Below, piece by piece: positions 18,122 to 28,012 of a DNA stretch of 42,371 nt. Within the stretch, counting starts at the first letter, position 1; every line of letters begins with the position of its first letter. Below the pieces are notes generated by a model. It searched no databases, had not been told where the DNA came from, and saw only the letters and a program-made list of their open reading frames with translations. The stretch spans positions 1 to 42,371 of the forward strand of contig MFAE01000002.1 of NCBI GenBank assembly GCA_001774495.1, in the 5' to 3' direction. Position numbers and translations under genes: made by a program. Source of the stretch: Candidatus Campbellbacteria bacterium RIFOXYC2_FULL_35_25 (lineage in GTDB: Bacteria; Patescibacteriota; Minisyncoccia; Phycocordibacterales; UBA12079).

Positions 18122-18592
18122 ATGAGAAGACCAATAAAAGACAAAAGAAATATTCAACCAGACAGAGTTCATGACTCATTGGTTTTAGAGCGTTTTATAA
18201 ATTATGTTATGTGTGACGGTAAAAAAAGTGTCGCAAGAAAAGTAGTTTATGGTGCTTTAGAAAATATAAAAGAAAAAGCAAAAACAAAAGACCCTATTGA
18301 AGTTTTCAATGGAGCTATAAAAAATGCTGGTCCTTTAATGGAAGTTAAGTCTAGAAGAATCGGAGGAGCTAACTATCAGGTACCTAGAGAAGTTCCAGAA
18401 AAGAGAAGATTAGCCCTTGCTATGAGATGGATTCTTGAGGCAGCTAGAGCAAAAAAAGGATCTTCAATGAGTAAAAGATTGGCTGATGAATTGATTGCTG
18501 CAAATAATAATGAAGGAGAGGTTATAAAGAAGAAAGAGAATGTACACAAGATGGCTGACGCGAACAAAGCTTTTGCTCATTTTGCATGGTAA
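18122..18592 (+). CDS. rpsG: 30S ribosomal protein S7
   Basis: MRRPIKDKRNIQPDRVHDSLVLERFINYVMCDGKKSVA...GGANYQVPREVPEKRR. Confidence 0.97.
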   Translation: MRRPIKDKRNIQPDRVHDSLVLERFINYVMCDGKKSVARKVVYGALENIKEKAKTKDPIEVFNGAIKNAGPLMEVKSRRIGGANYQVPREVPEKRRLALAMRWILEAARAKKGSSMSKRLADELIAANNNEGEVIKKKENVHKMADANKAFAHFAW

Positions 18593-18600
18593 AATAATTT

Positions 18601-18709
18601 TAAATTTAGAGAAATTCTTTGTCGACTTTGAAAAAAACTCCCTCACAGTATTTAAAATACGGCTCGGGAGTTTTTTTCTTGTCTCCTCGAATTTCATTTA
18701 AATTTAAAG
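18601..18709. repeat. three-tier hairpin, copy A (post-rpsG)
   Basis: taaatttagagaaattc...gaatttcatttaaattta outer, aaaaaaactccc/gggagttttttt inner, gtatt/aatac apex. Confidence 0.7.
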
Positions 18710-18875
18710 TTATTTTTTGTCATGCAAAATATTATTTTTATTTAGGGAGAATTTATTGCTAAAAGCAATAAATTGATATATAGTATTACGCAATTAATCG
18801 TTTTACGATTTTTTTGTTTGGCAACAAAAATTTAAAAATTATTTATAAGAAATTAATAATAGTTTTTTGTTTTTT

Positions 18876-18903
18876 CTAAAAACTAAAAACTAGCAACTAA
18901 AAA
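18876..18903. repeat. heptad array preceding fusA ATG
   Basis: CTAAAAA CTAAAAA CTAGCAA CTAAAAA, then CTATG (ATG at 18906). Confidence 0.85.
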
Positions 18904-18905
18904 CT

Positions 18906-21056
18906 ATGAGCAGAGATTACCCATTGGAAAAAGTTAGAAATATTGGAATTATTGCCCACATTGATGCGGGAAAAACAACTGTGTCCGAAAGAGTTCTTTT
19001 TTACACAGGACTTTCGCATAAAATCGGTGAAGTTCACGAAGGTGAAGCTACTATGGACTGGATGGAACAGGAGAGAGAAAGGGGTATCACAATTACTTCT
19101 GCTGCTGTTACAACATTTTGGACGCCAACTTATGCTACAGGTAATGACTCTTTGAAACATCGTTTTAATATTATCGATACTCCTGGACACGTTGACTTCA
19201 CCGCTGAGGTGGAAAGGTCTCTTAAAGTTTTAGACGGAGGTGTAGTCGTTTTCGACGGTGTAGCCGGAGTAGAATCACAATCAGAAACCGTTTGGAGACA
19301 AGCTGATAAATATAAAGTTCCTAGGATTTGTTTCATCAATAAATTAGATAGAACTGGTGCTTCTTTCGATAGGTCTTTCAAGTCCATTATAGATAGACTA
19401 ACACCTAACGCTGTTAGAGCTCAATTGCCTATAGGAGAAGAGGGAAATCACGAAGGTGTAGTGGATCTTTTAACGATGAAAGCTTACTACTTTGAAGGAA
19501 ATATGGGGATGGATGTTAGGGAAGATGAGATTCCCGCAGACATGAAAGCCGAGGCTGAAAAATTCAGAGGAGAATTTATTGAAAAAATTGTTGAAAACGA
19601 CGAGGCGTTAATGAATGATTATCTAGAAGGGAAAGAAATTCCTCTTGATAAACTAAAAGCGACCTTGAGAAAAGGAGTAATTGCTTTGCAAATAATTCCT
19701 GTTTTTACAGGTTCTGCTCTAAAAAATAAGGGAGTTCAAAAAATGCTAGACGCCGTTGTTGATTATCTTCCTTCTCCACTCGATGTCCCTGCTATTAAAG
19801 GAATCGATCCTAAGACAGATAAAGAAGTTGAAAGACCTTCTGATGACAATGCTCCTTTTGCAGCTTTGGCTTTCAAATTGCAAACAGACCCGTTCGTAGG
19901 ACAATTAACTTTTTTTAGAGTTTATTCAGGAACTGTTGAAGCTGGTTCATACATTTACAATTCAACAACTGGTGAAAAAGAAAGACTAGGAAGAATCGTG
20001 AGAATGCATGCCAACGACAGAGAAGAGGTAAAGAAAGTTTATGCTGGAGAAATTGCAGCCGCTGTTGGTCTAAAAAGTACAAGAACATCAGATACTTTGT
20101 GTGATGAAAACAATCCAGTTATTCTAGAGAAGATTGAATTTATGAAACCTGTTGTGGCCGTAAGAATTGAACCTAAGACTAAGGCTGACCAAGAAAAGAT
20201 GGGGTTAGCTTTGAAGAAACTATCAGATGAAGATCCAACTTTCACAATAAATACAGATGCTGAAACTATGGAAACTATTATTGCTGGTATGGGAGAACTT
20301 CACTTGGAAGTTTTGGTAGACAGAATGAGAAGAGAATTTGGTGTTGAAGCTAATATCGGTAAACCTCAGGTTGCCTATAGAGAAACGATTCAAATACCAT
20401 CTTCTGCCGAAGTCAAATATGTTAAGCAGTCTGGAGGTAAGGGTCAGTATGGTCATGTTAAGATTAGAATTAAACCGTTAGAAAAATTAACAGAAGAAGA
20501 GATAAAGAACCTTCCTAAAAATACTAAGAGATTTGATGGAGGAATAGAATTTGTTAACAGTATTAAAGGAGGAGTTATTCCACAGGAATATATTCCTGCT
20601 GTAGAAAAAGGAATTAAAGAAGGAATGGAAAGAGGGGTTGTGGCTGGTTATAAGATGGTGGATGTTTCAACAGAATTATATGATGGTACTTACCACGACG
20701 TAGACTCATCAGAAATTGCTTTCAAGATTGCTGCATCACAAGCTTTTCAAGAAGCAGCAAGAAAAGCTAACCCAGTTTTACTTGAGCCCATTATGAAAGT
20801 CGAGGTTGTTACCCCAGAAGAATTTATGGGAGACGTAACTGGAAACCTAAGTTCAAAGAGAGGTCAAATTGATTCAATGGACGACAGAGGAGGGAACAGA
20901 GTAGTGAATGCTAAAGTTCCGTTGTCAGAAATGTTTGGGTACACAACTACTTTAAGGTCTATGACAGAAGGAAGAGCTTCTTCAACAATGGAGTTTGACC
21001 ACTATGATGTTGTTCCTGTTAATGTAGCTAAGGAGATAGTTGAGAAGAGGAAATAG
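18906..21056 (+). CDS. fusA: elongation factor G
   Basis: [24 protein letters not shown]...DTPGHVDF. Confidence 0.99.
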   Translation: MSRDYPLEKVRNIGIIAHIDAGKTTVSERVLFYTGLSHKIGEVHEGEATMDWMEQERERGITITSAAVTTFWTPTYATGNDSLKHRFNIIDTPGHVDFTAEVERSLKVLDGGVVVFDGVAGVESQSETVWRQADKYKVPRICFINKLDRTGASFDRSFKSIIDRLTPNAVRAQLPIGEEGNHEGVVDLLTMKAYYFEGNMGMDVREDEIPADMKAEAEKFRGEFIEKIVENDEALMNDYLEGKEIPLDKLKATLRKGVIALQIIPVFTGSALKNKGVQKMLDAVVDYLPSPLDVPAIKGIDPKTDKEVERPSDDNAPFAALAFKLQTDPFVGQLTFFRVYSGTVEAGSYIYNSTTGEKERLGRIVRMHANDREEVKKVYAGEIAAAVGLKSTRTSDTLCDENNPVILEKIEFMKPVVAVRIEPKTKADQEKMGLALKKLSDEDPTFTINTDAETMETIIAGMGELHLEVLVDRMRREFGVEANIGKPQVAYRETIQIPSSAEVKYVKQSGGKGQYGHVKIRIKPLEKLTEEEIKNLPKNTKRFDGGIEFVNSIKGGVIPQEYIPAVEKGIKEGMERGVVAGYKMVDVSTELYDGTYHDVDSSEIAFKIAASQAFQEAARKANPVLLEPIMKVEVVTPEEFMGDVTGNLSSKRGQIDSMDDRGGNRVVNAKVPLSEMFGYTTTLRSMTEGRASSTMEFDHYDVVPVNVAKEIVEKRK

Positions 21057-21092
21057 AAAGTAGATTTAGTCTTTTTAATTTACAAAAAGTTA

Positions 21093-21120
21093 AAAAAATA
21101 CCGCTCGAGCGGTATTTTTT
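21093..21120. terminator. palindromic terminator
   Basis: aaaaaataccgctc/gagcggtatttttt. Confidence 0.85.
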
Positions 21121-21176
21121 TTAATCACATTTTTTCTAGTTTTATTTTTTAAAAAAAGTTATAATTCTTTTATAAT

Positions 21177-21458
21177 ATGGAAATAATAAATTTTGATATT
21201 GTAATGCTTGTTGTCATGATTGCCTCTTCCATTTGGGTATTCTTTATGATATCCGGTTATGGGGGAGTCATCGGGACTTCCTTTAAGACTATTGGGTGGG
21301 GGGCTATTTTTTTAGCAGGTTCTCATATATTTGAAGAATTAGCACATAAATTTATTACCTCGGAAATTAGTCAAACTTATGGTTTGTTGTATCACTCCAT
21401 AGAATTAGTTGGTTTTTTGATGATTATTTTTGGGCTTAGGATGTTGGTTAAAAAATAA
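21177..21458 (+). CDS. small membrane protein (paralogue 1)
   Basis: MISGYGGVIGTSFKTIGWGAIFLAG; hydrophobic segments. Confidence 0.65.
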   Translation: MEIINFDIVMLVVMIASSIWVFFMISGYGGVIGTSFKTIGWGAIFLAGSHIFEELAHKFITSEISQTYGLLYHSIELVGFLMIIFGLRMLVKK

Positions 21459-21526
21459 AATTTTTTGTTTCAAATGATTGTTGTTGGTTTTCGAATATTA
21501 ATAGATTATGTTATTATTATAAAATT

Positions 21527-21814
21527 ATGGAAGTTTCTTTCTCAGTAGTTGTAGATTTAATCTTTTTTTCAATTCTTGTTGGTTCATCTCTTTTGCTTTT
21601 TATTATGCTTAGGGGGTACGGAGGCTCAATTGGTAAAAGTTTCGGGATAATTGGATGGGGAGCCCTCGTCTTTGGTTTTGCTTGTATATTAGAAAAATTC
21701 TTGCTCCAATTTTTTGGTTCTTATGGAAGTTTAATTAGTATTTTTAAAAATTTTCTTGATGCCACGGCATTACTTTTAATTTTATACGGATTTAAGTCGT
21801 TTTTAGGTAAATAG
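21527..21814 (+). CDS. small membrane protein (paralogue 2)
   Basis: MLRGYGGSIGKSFGIIGWGALVFG; adjacent paralogue of the preceding ORF. Confidence 0.65.
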   Translation: MEVSFSVVVDLIFFSILVGSSLLLFIMLRGYGGSIGKSFGIIGWGALVFGFACILEKFLLQFFGSYGSLISIFKNFLDATALLLILYGFKSFLGK

Positions 21815-21973
21815 ATTTTTTTAGGAATGTTCGGAACTTCTCGAACAATTCTTGACTATTATTTATCTTTTGCTATTATATGAGGGTAACGCAGTAGCGT
21901 TTATTTTTATATTTAATCACTTGCGTTAAAAGCGCGGTGTTAAAGTTATTATTAATAATTTAAAAAAAAAATT

Positions 21974-23170
21974 ATGGCAACTGAAGAATATAACAGAGAC
22001 AAGCCTCACGTAAATGTGGGAACCATCGGTCACGTTGACCACGGAAAGACAACTCTTACTGCAGCTATACTGCACGTTCTTAACCTAGCAGGAAACAAGG
22101 TTAAGTTGAGAGGTATTGATGATATTGATAATGCTCCAGAAGAAAAGGAGAGAGGAATTACAATTGCTCTTTCTCACAATGAGTATGAAACAAATGCTAG
22201 ACACTATGCTCATATCGATGCGCCAGGTCACGCAGACTACATCAAGAACATGATTACCGGTGCCGCTCAAATGGACGGTGCGATTTTAGTAGTTGCAGCA
22301 AACGACGGTGCTATGCCACAAACAAGAGAACACATCCTTTTGGCAAAGCAAGTTGGTGTACCTAAGATTATTGTTTTCTTAAACAAGATTGACCTTGTTG
22401 ACGATCCGGAGATGGTAGAATTGGTAGAAGAAGAAGTTAAAGACATGTTGAATCAATATGAATATGATGGAGATAATACTCCTTTCATCAAAGGTTCCGC
22501 TGTTAAAGCTCTTGAGACAACAGCAGTAACAGATGAATGGGCAGTACCAATCCTTGAATTAACAAAACAATTAGATGAATACATCCCTGTTCCTGTAAGA
22601 GATACAGACAAACCTTTCCTTATGCCAGTTGAAGATATTTTCTCAATTGAAGGAAGAGGAACAGTTTGTACTGGAAAGATTGAAAGAGGTATCATAAAAG
22701 TTGGTGAAGAAATTGCTATCGTTGGTATTAAAGACACTGTTAAGACAACAGTTACAGGTATCGAGATGTTCAACAAATCACTTTCAGAAGGACAGGCTGG
22801 GGACAACGCTGGTATTCTTCTAAGAGGAGTTAAGAAAGAAGATATCACAAGAGGACAGGTTCTTGCTAAACCAGGAACTGTTACACCTCATACAGATTTT
22901 GAAGCAGAAGTTTTGGTTCTAAAGAAAGAGGAAGGAGGACGACATACACCATTCTTCTCAGGATACAAACCTCAGTTCTACATCAGAACAACTGACGTTA
23001 CTGGAGAAGTTACTTTGAAAGAAGGTGTTGAAATGGTTATGCCAGGAGATACCGCTGTGTTCAAAGTTAAATTACATTCTCCAATTGCTCTTGAAGAACA
23101 ACAAAGATTTGCTGTTCGTGAAGGAGGGAGAACTGTTGGAGCCGGAGTAGTCACAAAAATCACCGCCTAA
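21974..23170 (+). CDS. tuf: elongation factor Tu
   Basis: [23 protein letters not shown]... Confidence 0.99.
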   Translation: MATEEYNRDKPHVNVGTIGHVDHGKTTLTAAILHVLNLAGNKVKLRGIDDIDNAPEEKERGITIALSHNEYETNARHYAHIDAPGHADYIKNMITGAAQMDGAILVVAANDGAMPQTREHILLAKQVGVPKIIVFLNKIDLVDDPEMVELVEEEVKDMLNQYEYDGDNTPFIKGSAVKALETTAVTDEWAVPILELTKQLDEYIPVPVRDTDKPFLMPVEDIFSIEGRGTVCTGKIERGIIKVGEEIAIVGIKDTVKTTVTGIEMFNKSLSEGQAGDNAGILLRGVKKEDITRGQVLAKPGTVTPHTDFEAEVLVLKKEEGGRHTPFFSGYKPQFYIRTTDVTGEVTLKEGVEMVMPGDTAVFKVKLHSPIALEEQQRFAVREGGRTVGAGVVTKITA

Positions 23171-23172
23171 GC

Positions 23173-23294
23173 AAGATTTCTAAATTTGACTCCTGACTTT
23201 GTCGGTATCAAGAAAATTTATTTCGCCGTATTGAAATACGCCTCAATAAATTTTCTCTCACCTCCTCGTCATGCATTCAAATTTAAAAATCTTT
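23173..23294. repeat. three-tier hairpin, copy B (post-tuf)
   Basis: aagatttctaaatttga/tcaaatttaaaaatctt outer; agaaaatttatt/aataaattttct inner; cgtatt-ga-aatacg apex. Confidence 0.75.
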
Positions 23295-23319
23295 ATCTTT
23301 GCCCAAACTTTTGAAATTT

Positions 23320-23370
23320 ATCGATTTGTCATTTTGCGCCTCATTTGGGACGCAAAAGTGACAGATTGAT
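23320..23370. repeat. stem-loop upstream of rpsJ
   Basis: atcgatttgtcattttgcg...cgcaaaagtgacagattgat. Confidence 0.6.
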
Positions 23371-23397
23371 ATAAAAAGAGTATAGTTAAAAAAAATT

Positions 23398-23751
23398 ATG
23401 GAAGAAACAACAAAAACAAAAAAGGTAGATAAGAAAGTTGATATTATTCAAAAACTTAGAATAAGAGTTTTTGCTTATGAGCATAAAATTTTAGACTCAT
23501 CTATAAAGCAAATTATAGATACAGCTTTAAGATTTGACGCTAATATTAGCGGACCGATTCCTTTGCCAACAGAAATAAAGAAATATACCGTTAACCGGTC
23601 TTCTTTTGTTCACAAGGATGCAAGAGAGCAATTTGAAATGAGGGTTCACCGAAGATTAATTGATATTTTGAATCCATCAGCAAAAATAATTGAGGCTCTT
23701 ACGAATCTTAGTTTACCTTCGGGAGTATCTATCGACGTTAAAATAATGTAG
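23398..23751 (+). CDS. rpsJ: 30S ribosomal protein S10
   Basis: KLRIRVFAYEHKILDSSIKQIIDTALR...GPIPLPTEIKKYTVNRSSFVHKDAREQFEMRVHRRLIDI. Confidence 0.97.
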   Translation: MEETTKTKKVDKKVDIIQKLRIRVFAYEHKILDSSIKQIIDTALRFDANISGPIPLPTEIKKYTVNRSSFVHKDAREQFEMRVHRRLIDILNPSAKIIEALTNLSLPSGVSIDVKIM

Positions 23752-23762
23752 TTTTATTTGCC

Positions 23763-23869
23763 CATTTTTACGTCATCTGCAAAAAATTTTCAATCACAAA
23801 ATTTTCACAATAGGATAACTATTGCTCAAATTTTGTTCAATCAAATTTTTCGCATCTAACCCAAAAATG
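23763..23869. repeat. large imperfect inverted repeat (post-rpsJ)
   Basis: catttttacgtcatctgcaaaaaatttt... caatag-gataa-ctattg ...aaatttttcgcatctaacccaaaaatg. Confidence 0.65.
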
Positions 23870-23889
23870 AACAAATATTGAATTTTAGA

Positions 23890-23942
23890 AATCAGCGTGA
23901 AGTTTTTTAAAACTTTGTTTTAAAAAACTTCACGCTGATTTT
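23890..23942. terminator. 25-bp perfect stem terminator
   Basis: aaatcagcgtgaagttttttaaaac-ttt-gttttaaaaaacttcacgctgattt, then gttttta. Confidence 0.85.
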
Positions 23943-24105
23943 GTTTTTATAGTCTTTGCGAGCGATAGCGAAGCAATCCAGAAGCAATCGAGAATCATTG
24001 ACAAAGTTTGACTGTTTGTGTATGTTTATTGTGTAATTAGTTCGTTTTTTATGAATAGTGGCAACATCCGTTTAGGATAGCCACACAACAGGGGAGGTTA
24101 GTACC

Positions 24106-24723
24106 ATGGGTACAAAAGCCGAAGAACAAGCAAAAAAATCCATTTTTTCTGTAGCAGTCGTTGCGGTTGAATTGGCAAAATTGTTTGAGAGAGCAGGGGC
24201 GAGTTTAGAGGAAATTGCCGATATCGCTCGAAGAGGAAATGAAGGATTTGCTCGGCAGTGTCTTGGTTTGTACCGTGGCACTCACGAGTTTGTTGAAATG
24301 TTCGACCCCACGACCTTAATCGACCGTAAAGGACTCTGGCTTTCCTCAAATTTTCAAAAAGACATTTTGTCGGTTGCAAAAAAGACGATAAGAGTTTCTT
24401 TGGAAACATCTTACTTTGATCTTGATAAACGAGAGGCAGACGTCGAGTTCAGGGGTCGTCTTGGTAAGAACCATGTTTTTACAGCCACAGAGTTTTGTCT
24501 TTGGCTCGACCAAAAAACTGCTCTTCAACCAAATGGAGAAGAAGGAGAGCTTTTAAAGAGAAATTTCTGTTACGTTTGCGGGGTTGATAATGAGGTCTTT
24601 GTTGTGCATGTTGATTGGTATGCCGGCGATCGGGAGTGGGTCGTGCGTGCTTATTCATTGGAGGGCGGTCCTGGGTCTTCTGGTAGTCGTGCCTTTTCTC
24701 GCAACAGTATCTTGGCAAAATAA
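24106..24723 (+). CDS. hypothetical protein
   Basis: 205 aa; GGGGAGG SD upstream of ATG; terminator follows. Confidence 0.65.
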   Translation: MGTKAEEQAKKSIFSVAVVAVELAKLFERAGASLEEIADIARRGNEGFARQCLGLYRGTHEFVEMFDPTTLIDRKGLWLSSNFQKDILSVAKKTIRVSLETSYFDLDKREADVEFRGRLGKNHVFTATEFCLWLDQKTALQPNGEEGELLKRNFCYVCGVDNEVFVVHVDWYAGDREWVVRAYSLEGGPGSSGSRAFSRNSILAK

Positions 24724-24749
24724 TCCTTTTTGACCCTTTGTACCCTTAC

Positions 24750-24795
24750 CCCCTTGGAAGCTTTGACGAAAGTCGAGGTAACCAAGGGGTTTTGT
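24750..24795 (+). terminator. Rho-independent terminator
   Basis: ccccttgg...ctttgac-gaaa-gtcgag...ccaaggggtttt. Confidence 0.8.
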
Positions 24796-25021
24796 TTTAA
24801 ATTTGTTCTTATTACTTACTACTTAATACCCGTCTACCACTGCGAGGCACAAGCGGGCAGGCTTATTACTAGAAATTTTAGTTCTACTAAAATTTTACTT
24901 GATTTTCTTTTCGATTTGTGTAGAATATAAGGATTATAAAAAAGGTTTGAGCCTTTTTTGTTTTTAAGGATTGATTCGGGGAATTCGAATTTAATTCGTA
25001 GTATTCGGATTATATAATTTT

Positions 25022-25639
25022 ATGAAATTTATTCTGGGAACAAAAGAACAAATGACGCAAGTCTTCAACAAAGAAGGTGTGGTTTTTCCTGTTACAATTA
25101 TAAGTGCAGGACCAATTACAGTAACCCAGATTAAAAACAAAGAAGGGGATGGTTACGAATCTATCCAAGTTGGCTACGGAGAAAAGAAAGAAAAAAATAT
25201 AAACAAACCTATGAAGGGACATTTGAAGGATTTGGGAAATTTTAGATATTTGAAAGAATTTTCTAATCCAGACAATACTCCTTTTGAAGTAAAAGTTGGT
25301 GACAAGATCGACGTTTCTTCTTTTAAAGAAGGGGAAGAAGTTGTTGTTTCATCAATCAGCAAAGGTAAGGGTTTCCAAGGTGTTGTGAAGAGACACAATT
25401 TCTCAGGAGGTCCTCGTTCACATGGGCAGAAACACAGCGAGAGAAAGCCAGGTTCAATCGGCTCCACAGGCCCTCAGAAGGTGTTTAAGGGAACAAGGAT
25501 GGCTGGAAGGATGGGAAGTGACAGGGTGACTGTTAAAAATCTTGAAATCGTTCAAATTGATAAAGAGAATAACCGAATATTAATAAAAGGAGCAATTTCT
25601 GGAAGACGAGGAACTTTAGTAGAAATAGTATCTACATAG
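25022..25639 (+). CDS. rplC: 50S ribosomal protein L3
   Basis: MKFILGTKEQMTQVF...GKGFQGVVKRHNFSGGPRSHGQKHSERKPGSIG. Confidence 0.97.
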   Translation: MKFILGTKEQMTQVFNKEGVVFPVTIISAGPITVTQIKNKEGDGYESIQVGYGEKKEKNINKPMKGHLKDLGNFRYLKEFSNPDNTPFEVKVGDKIDVSSFKEGEEVVVSSISKGKGFQGVVKRHNFSGGPRSHGQKHSERKPGSIGSTGPQKVFKGTRMAGRMGSDRVTVKNLEIVQIDKENNRILIKGAISGRRGTLVEIVST

Positions 25640-25743
25640 TTTACAGATGACAGTTTACAGTTTACAGAGCAAATTTTGGCTAAAGCTAAAATTTTCCAGA
25701 AAGAAAAACTGTAAACTGTAAACTGTAAACTGTAAACTTAAAA
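25637..25743. repeat. heptad/hairpin element (rplC-rplD)
   Basis: TAGTTTA CAGATGA CAGTTTA CAGTTTA CAG + aaattttggct..agctaaaattt + 4 x CTGTAAA + CTTAAAA; arms nearly fully complementary. Confidence 0.88.
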
Positions 25744-25746
25744 ATT

Positions 25747-26523
25747 ATGAAAACAGATATCTACAATCAAAACGGAAAAAAAACAGGTGAAATTTCATTA
25801 CCAGAGTCTGTTTTTGGTGTTGCTTTTAATAATGATTTGGTTCACCAGGTGGTGGTTTCTATGATGTCCAATAAGAGAGCCCCTATTTCTCATACAAAAG
25901 ACAGGGGAGAAGTTAGCGGAGGAGGTATAAAGCCATGGAGACAAAAAGGAACAGGACGAGCAAGACATGGTTCTAGCCGTTCACCGATTTGGCGTGGTGG
26001 AGGTGTAACTTTTGGCCCAACAAACGAAAAGAATTACAGTAGAAAAATAAACAAGAAAACAAACACAAAGGCTCTTTACACCGTTTTGTCACAGAAGTAC
26101 AGAGACGGAGAAATTCTTTTTGTGGATAATTTTGAATTAAAAGAACCTAAATCAAAAGATGCAAGAAATATTGTTTCTGATTTGAGCAACGTAAAAGGTT
26201 TTGAAGGGATGCTTTCCAAGAGAAAAAATTCACTACACATTGCTTTGGGAGACAAAGACAAGAACGTAGAAAAAAGTTTTAATAACTTTGGGAATATTCA
26301 AATTGGTGAAGTAAGAAATTTAAATATTTTAAATATTTTAAATTATAAATATTTGGTTATTTCTAATCCAGATAAAAGTATTGAATTCTTGACTGGTAAA
26401 AAAGGCGTTGAAAAAAACAAAGAAACAAAAACAGTTAAGAAAGTAGAAAAAAAAGAAGTAGTAAAAGAGGTAGAAGCAAAAGTTAAAGAAACAAAAGCTA
26501 AAAAAACAACAGTTAAAAAATAA
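25747..26523 (+). CDS. rplD: 50S ribosomal protein L4 with Lys/Glu-rich C-terminal tail
   Basis: KPWRQKGTGRARHGSSRSPIWRGGGVTFGP. Confidence 0.96.
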   Translation: MKTDIYNQNGKKTGEISLPESVFGVAFNNDLVHQVVVSMMSNKRAPISHTKDRGEVSGGGIKPWRQKGTGRARHGSSRSPIWRGGGVTFGPTNEKNYSRKINKKTNTKALYTVLSQKYRDGEILFVDNFELKEPKSKDARNIVSDLSNVKGFEGMLSKRKNSLHIALGDKDKNVEKSFNNFGNIQIGEVRNLNILNILNYKYLVISNPDKSIEFLTGKKGVEKNKETKTVKKVEKKEVVKEVEAKVKETKAKKTTVKK

Positions 26524-26531
26524 AGGTGATG

Positions 26532-26587
26532 TAAAAAAATTTGCGAAGCAAAATTTTTACTAAAAACTATCAACTATCAACTAAAAA
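26532..26587. repeat. hairpin plus heptad element (rplD-rplW)
   Basis: aaaaaaatttgc-gaa-gcaaaattttt + CTAAAAA CTATCAA CTATCAA CTAAAAA, then CTATG. Confidence 0.85.
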
Positions 26588-26589
26588 CT

Positions 26590-26898
26590 ATGAAAAACGT
26601 TTCAGATATAAAAAATAATATAGGTAAATCAGAAGGAGTAATTTTGAATCCGAGAATTACAGAAAAGTCTTCAGATAAAACTGCTGAAAATGTTTATGTT
26701 TTTGATGTTTCTCTTAGGGCAAATAAGGTACAAATAAAAGAAGCAATAAAAAATATCTATAAAGTTGAACCTAGAAAAATTAATGTTAGTAAAGTAGTAG
26801 CAAAGAACGTTTTCTCAAGAGGGAGAAAAGGGGTTAAGACAGGAGGAAAAAAGGCTTTTGTTTTCTTGAAGAAAGGAGACAAGATAGACATAATTTAA
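26590..26898 (+). CDS. rplW: 50S ribosomal protein L23
   Basis: VILNPRITEKSSDKTAENVYVFDVSLRANKVQIKEAIKNIYKVEPRKINV. Confidence 0.95.
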   Translation: MKNVSDIKNNIGKSEGVILNPRITEKSSDKTAENVYVFDVSLRANKVQIKEAIKNIYKVEPRKINVSKVVAKNVFSRGRKGVKTGGKKAFVFLKKGDKIDII

Positions 26899-26902
26899 GC
26901 TA

Positions 26903-26990
26903 ACAGATTACAGCTGACAGCTGACAGCAAAAAATTTGCGAAGCAAATTTTTAAAAAGGCTGTAAACTGTAAACTGTGAGCTGTAAGCTT
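26903..26990. repeat. heptad/hairpin element (rplW-rplB)
   Basis: ACAGATT ACAGCTG ACAGCTG ACAG + aaaaaatttgc-gaa-gcaaattttt + CTGTAAA CTGTAAA CTGTGAG CTGTAAG CTT. Confidence 0.88.
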
Positions 26991-27053
26991 CATTAATAAT
27001 TAAAGTTCGCAATAGCTGATAATTATTGCAGGCCGTAGAGCCGATATAAAAAC

Positions 27054-27896
27054 ATGAAGATAAATAAACCAACAACACCATCAAGAAGACACATGACCGG
27101 TATAAATTACCGAGATTTTTTGACAGCTTCTGAACCACATAAAGCTCTTACGAAAGGTGGAAAGAGGGGGGTAGGAAGAAACGCTTTCGGAAGAATCACA
27201 ACAAGACACAAAGGAGGAGGTCATAAGAGAAAATATCGTCAAATTGATTTTAAATATAATAAATTTAATATTCCAGCAAAGGTAGAAACTGTTGAGTATG
27301 ATCCATACAGATCAGGTTTTATTGCTTTGGTATGTTACGAGGACGGAGAAAGAAGATATGTTTTAGCTCCAAAATCTGTGAAGGTTGGAGACAAGATGAT
27401 TGTTTCAGAAAAGGCAGAATTGAAAGCTGGAAACAGAGTAATGCTAAAAAATGCTCCCGTTGGTACTTATGTTTACAATGTTGAGATAAAACCGTTGGGT
27501 GGAGCAAAGATTGCAAGGTCAGCTGGAAATTATGCAGAAGTAATTGCTCATGACTCTGGATACATGCACCTAAAGATGCCTTCATCAGAAATTAGAAAAG
27601 TTTTAGATACTTGTTGGGCTTCTATTGGAGAAGTTTCAAATGATGAACATAAATTGGTTGTTATTGGAAAAGCCGGAAGATCTCGATGGATGGGAATAAG
27701 GCCAACCGTTAGAGGTAGTGCCATGAACCCAGTTGACCACCCTTATGGAGGCGGAGAAGGAAAGTCAGGACGAGGTTTGAGAAGAGCCAAGACAAAGTGG
27801 GGCAAGCCATCAGGAAAGGGTCAAAAGACAAGAACACCGAAGAAATATTCAAATCAACTTGTTGTTAGAAGGAGAAAGGTTGGTAAGAAGCGATAA
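27054..27896 (+). CDS. rplB: 50S ribosomal protein L2
   Basis: GRITTRHKGGGHKRKYRQIDFK...NPVDHPYGGGEGKSGRG. Confidence 0.98.
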   Translation: MKINKPTTPSRRHMTGINYRDFLTASEPHKALTKGGKRGVGRNAFGRITTRHKGGGHKRKYRQIDFKYNKFNIPAKVETVEYDPYRSGFIALVCYEDGERRYVLAPKSVKVGDKMIVSEKAELKAGNRVMLKNAPVGTYVYNVEIKPLGGAKIARSAGNYAEVIAHDSGYMHLKMPSSEIRKVLDTCWASIGEVSNDEHKLVVIGKAGRSRWMGIRPTVRGSAMNPVDHPYGGGEGKSGRGLRRAKTKWGKPSGKGQKTRTPKKYSNQLVVRRRKVGKKR

Positions 27897-27930
27897 TTAT
27901 TTTAATTCAAAGTTTGAAATTATTTAAACA

Positions 27931-27963
27931 AAAAAACAATGGTTAAGGCCATTGTTTTTTTTT
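27931..27963 (+). terminator. Rho-independent terminator closing the rplB cluster
   Basis: aaaaaacaatgg-ttaagg-ccattgttttttttt. Confidence 0.9.
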
Positions 27964-27977
27964 GTGTTTTTAAACTA

Positions 27978-28006
27978 TTGACACTATTAAATAAGTAGCA
28001 TATAAT
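27978..28006 (+). promoter_or_regulatory. perfect-consensus sigma70 promoter
   Basis: TTGACA - 17 bp - TATAAT. Confidence 0.9.
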
Positions 28007-28012
28007 GTAAGT

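Noticed and set aside
18897-19190. Minus-strand ORFs within fusA, tuf and other conserved genes
   Set aside because: Antisense shadows of long conserved genes; no SD or family signature.
24730-24930. 66-aa plus-strand ORF
   Set aside because: Runs through a terminator and repeat remnants; no SD, no recognisable domain.
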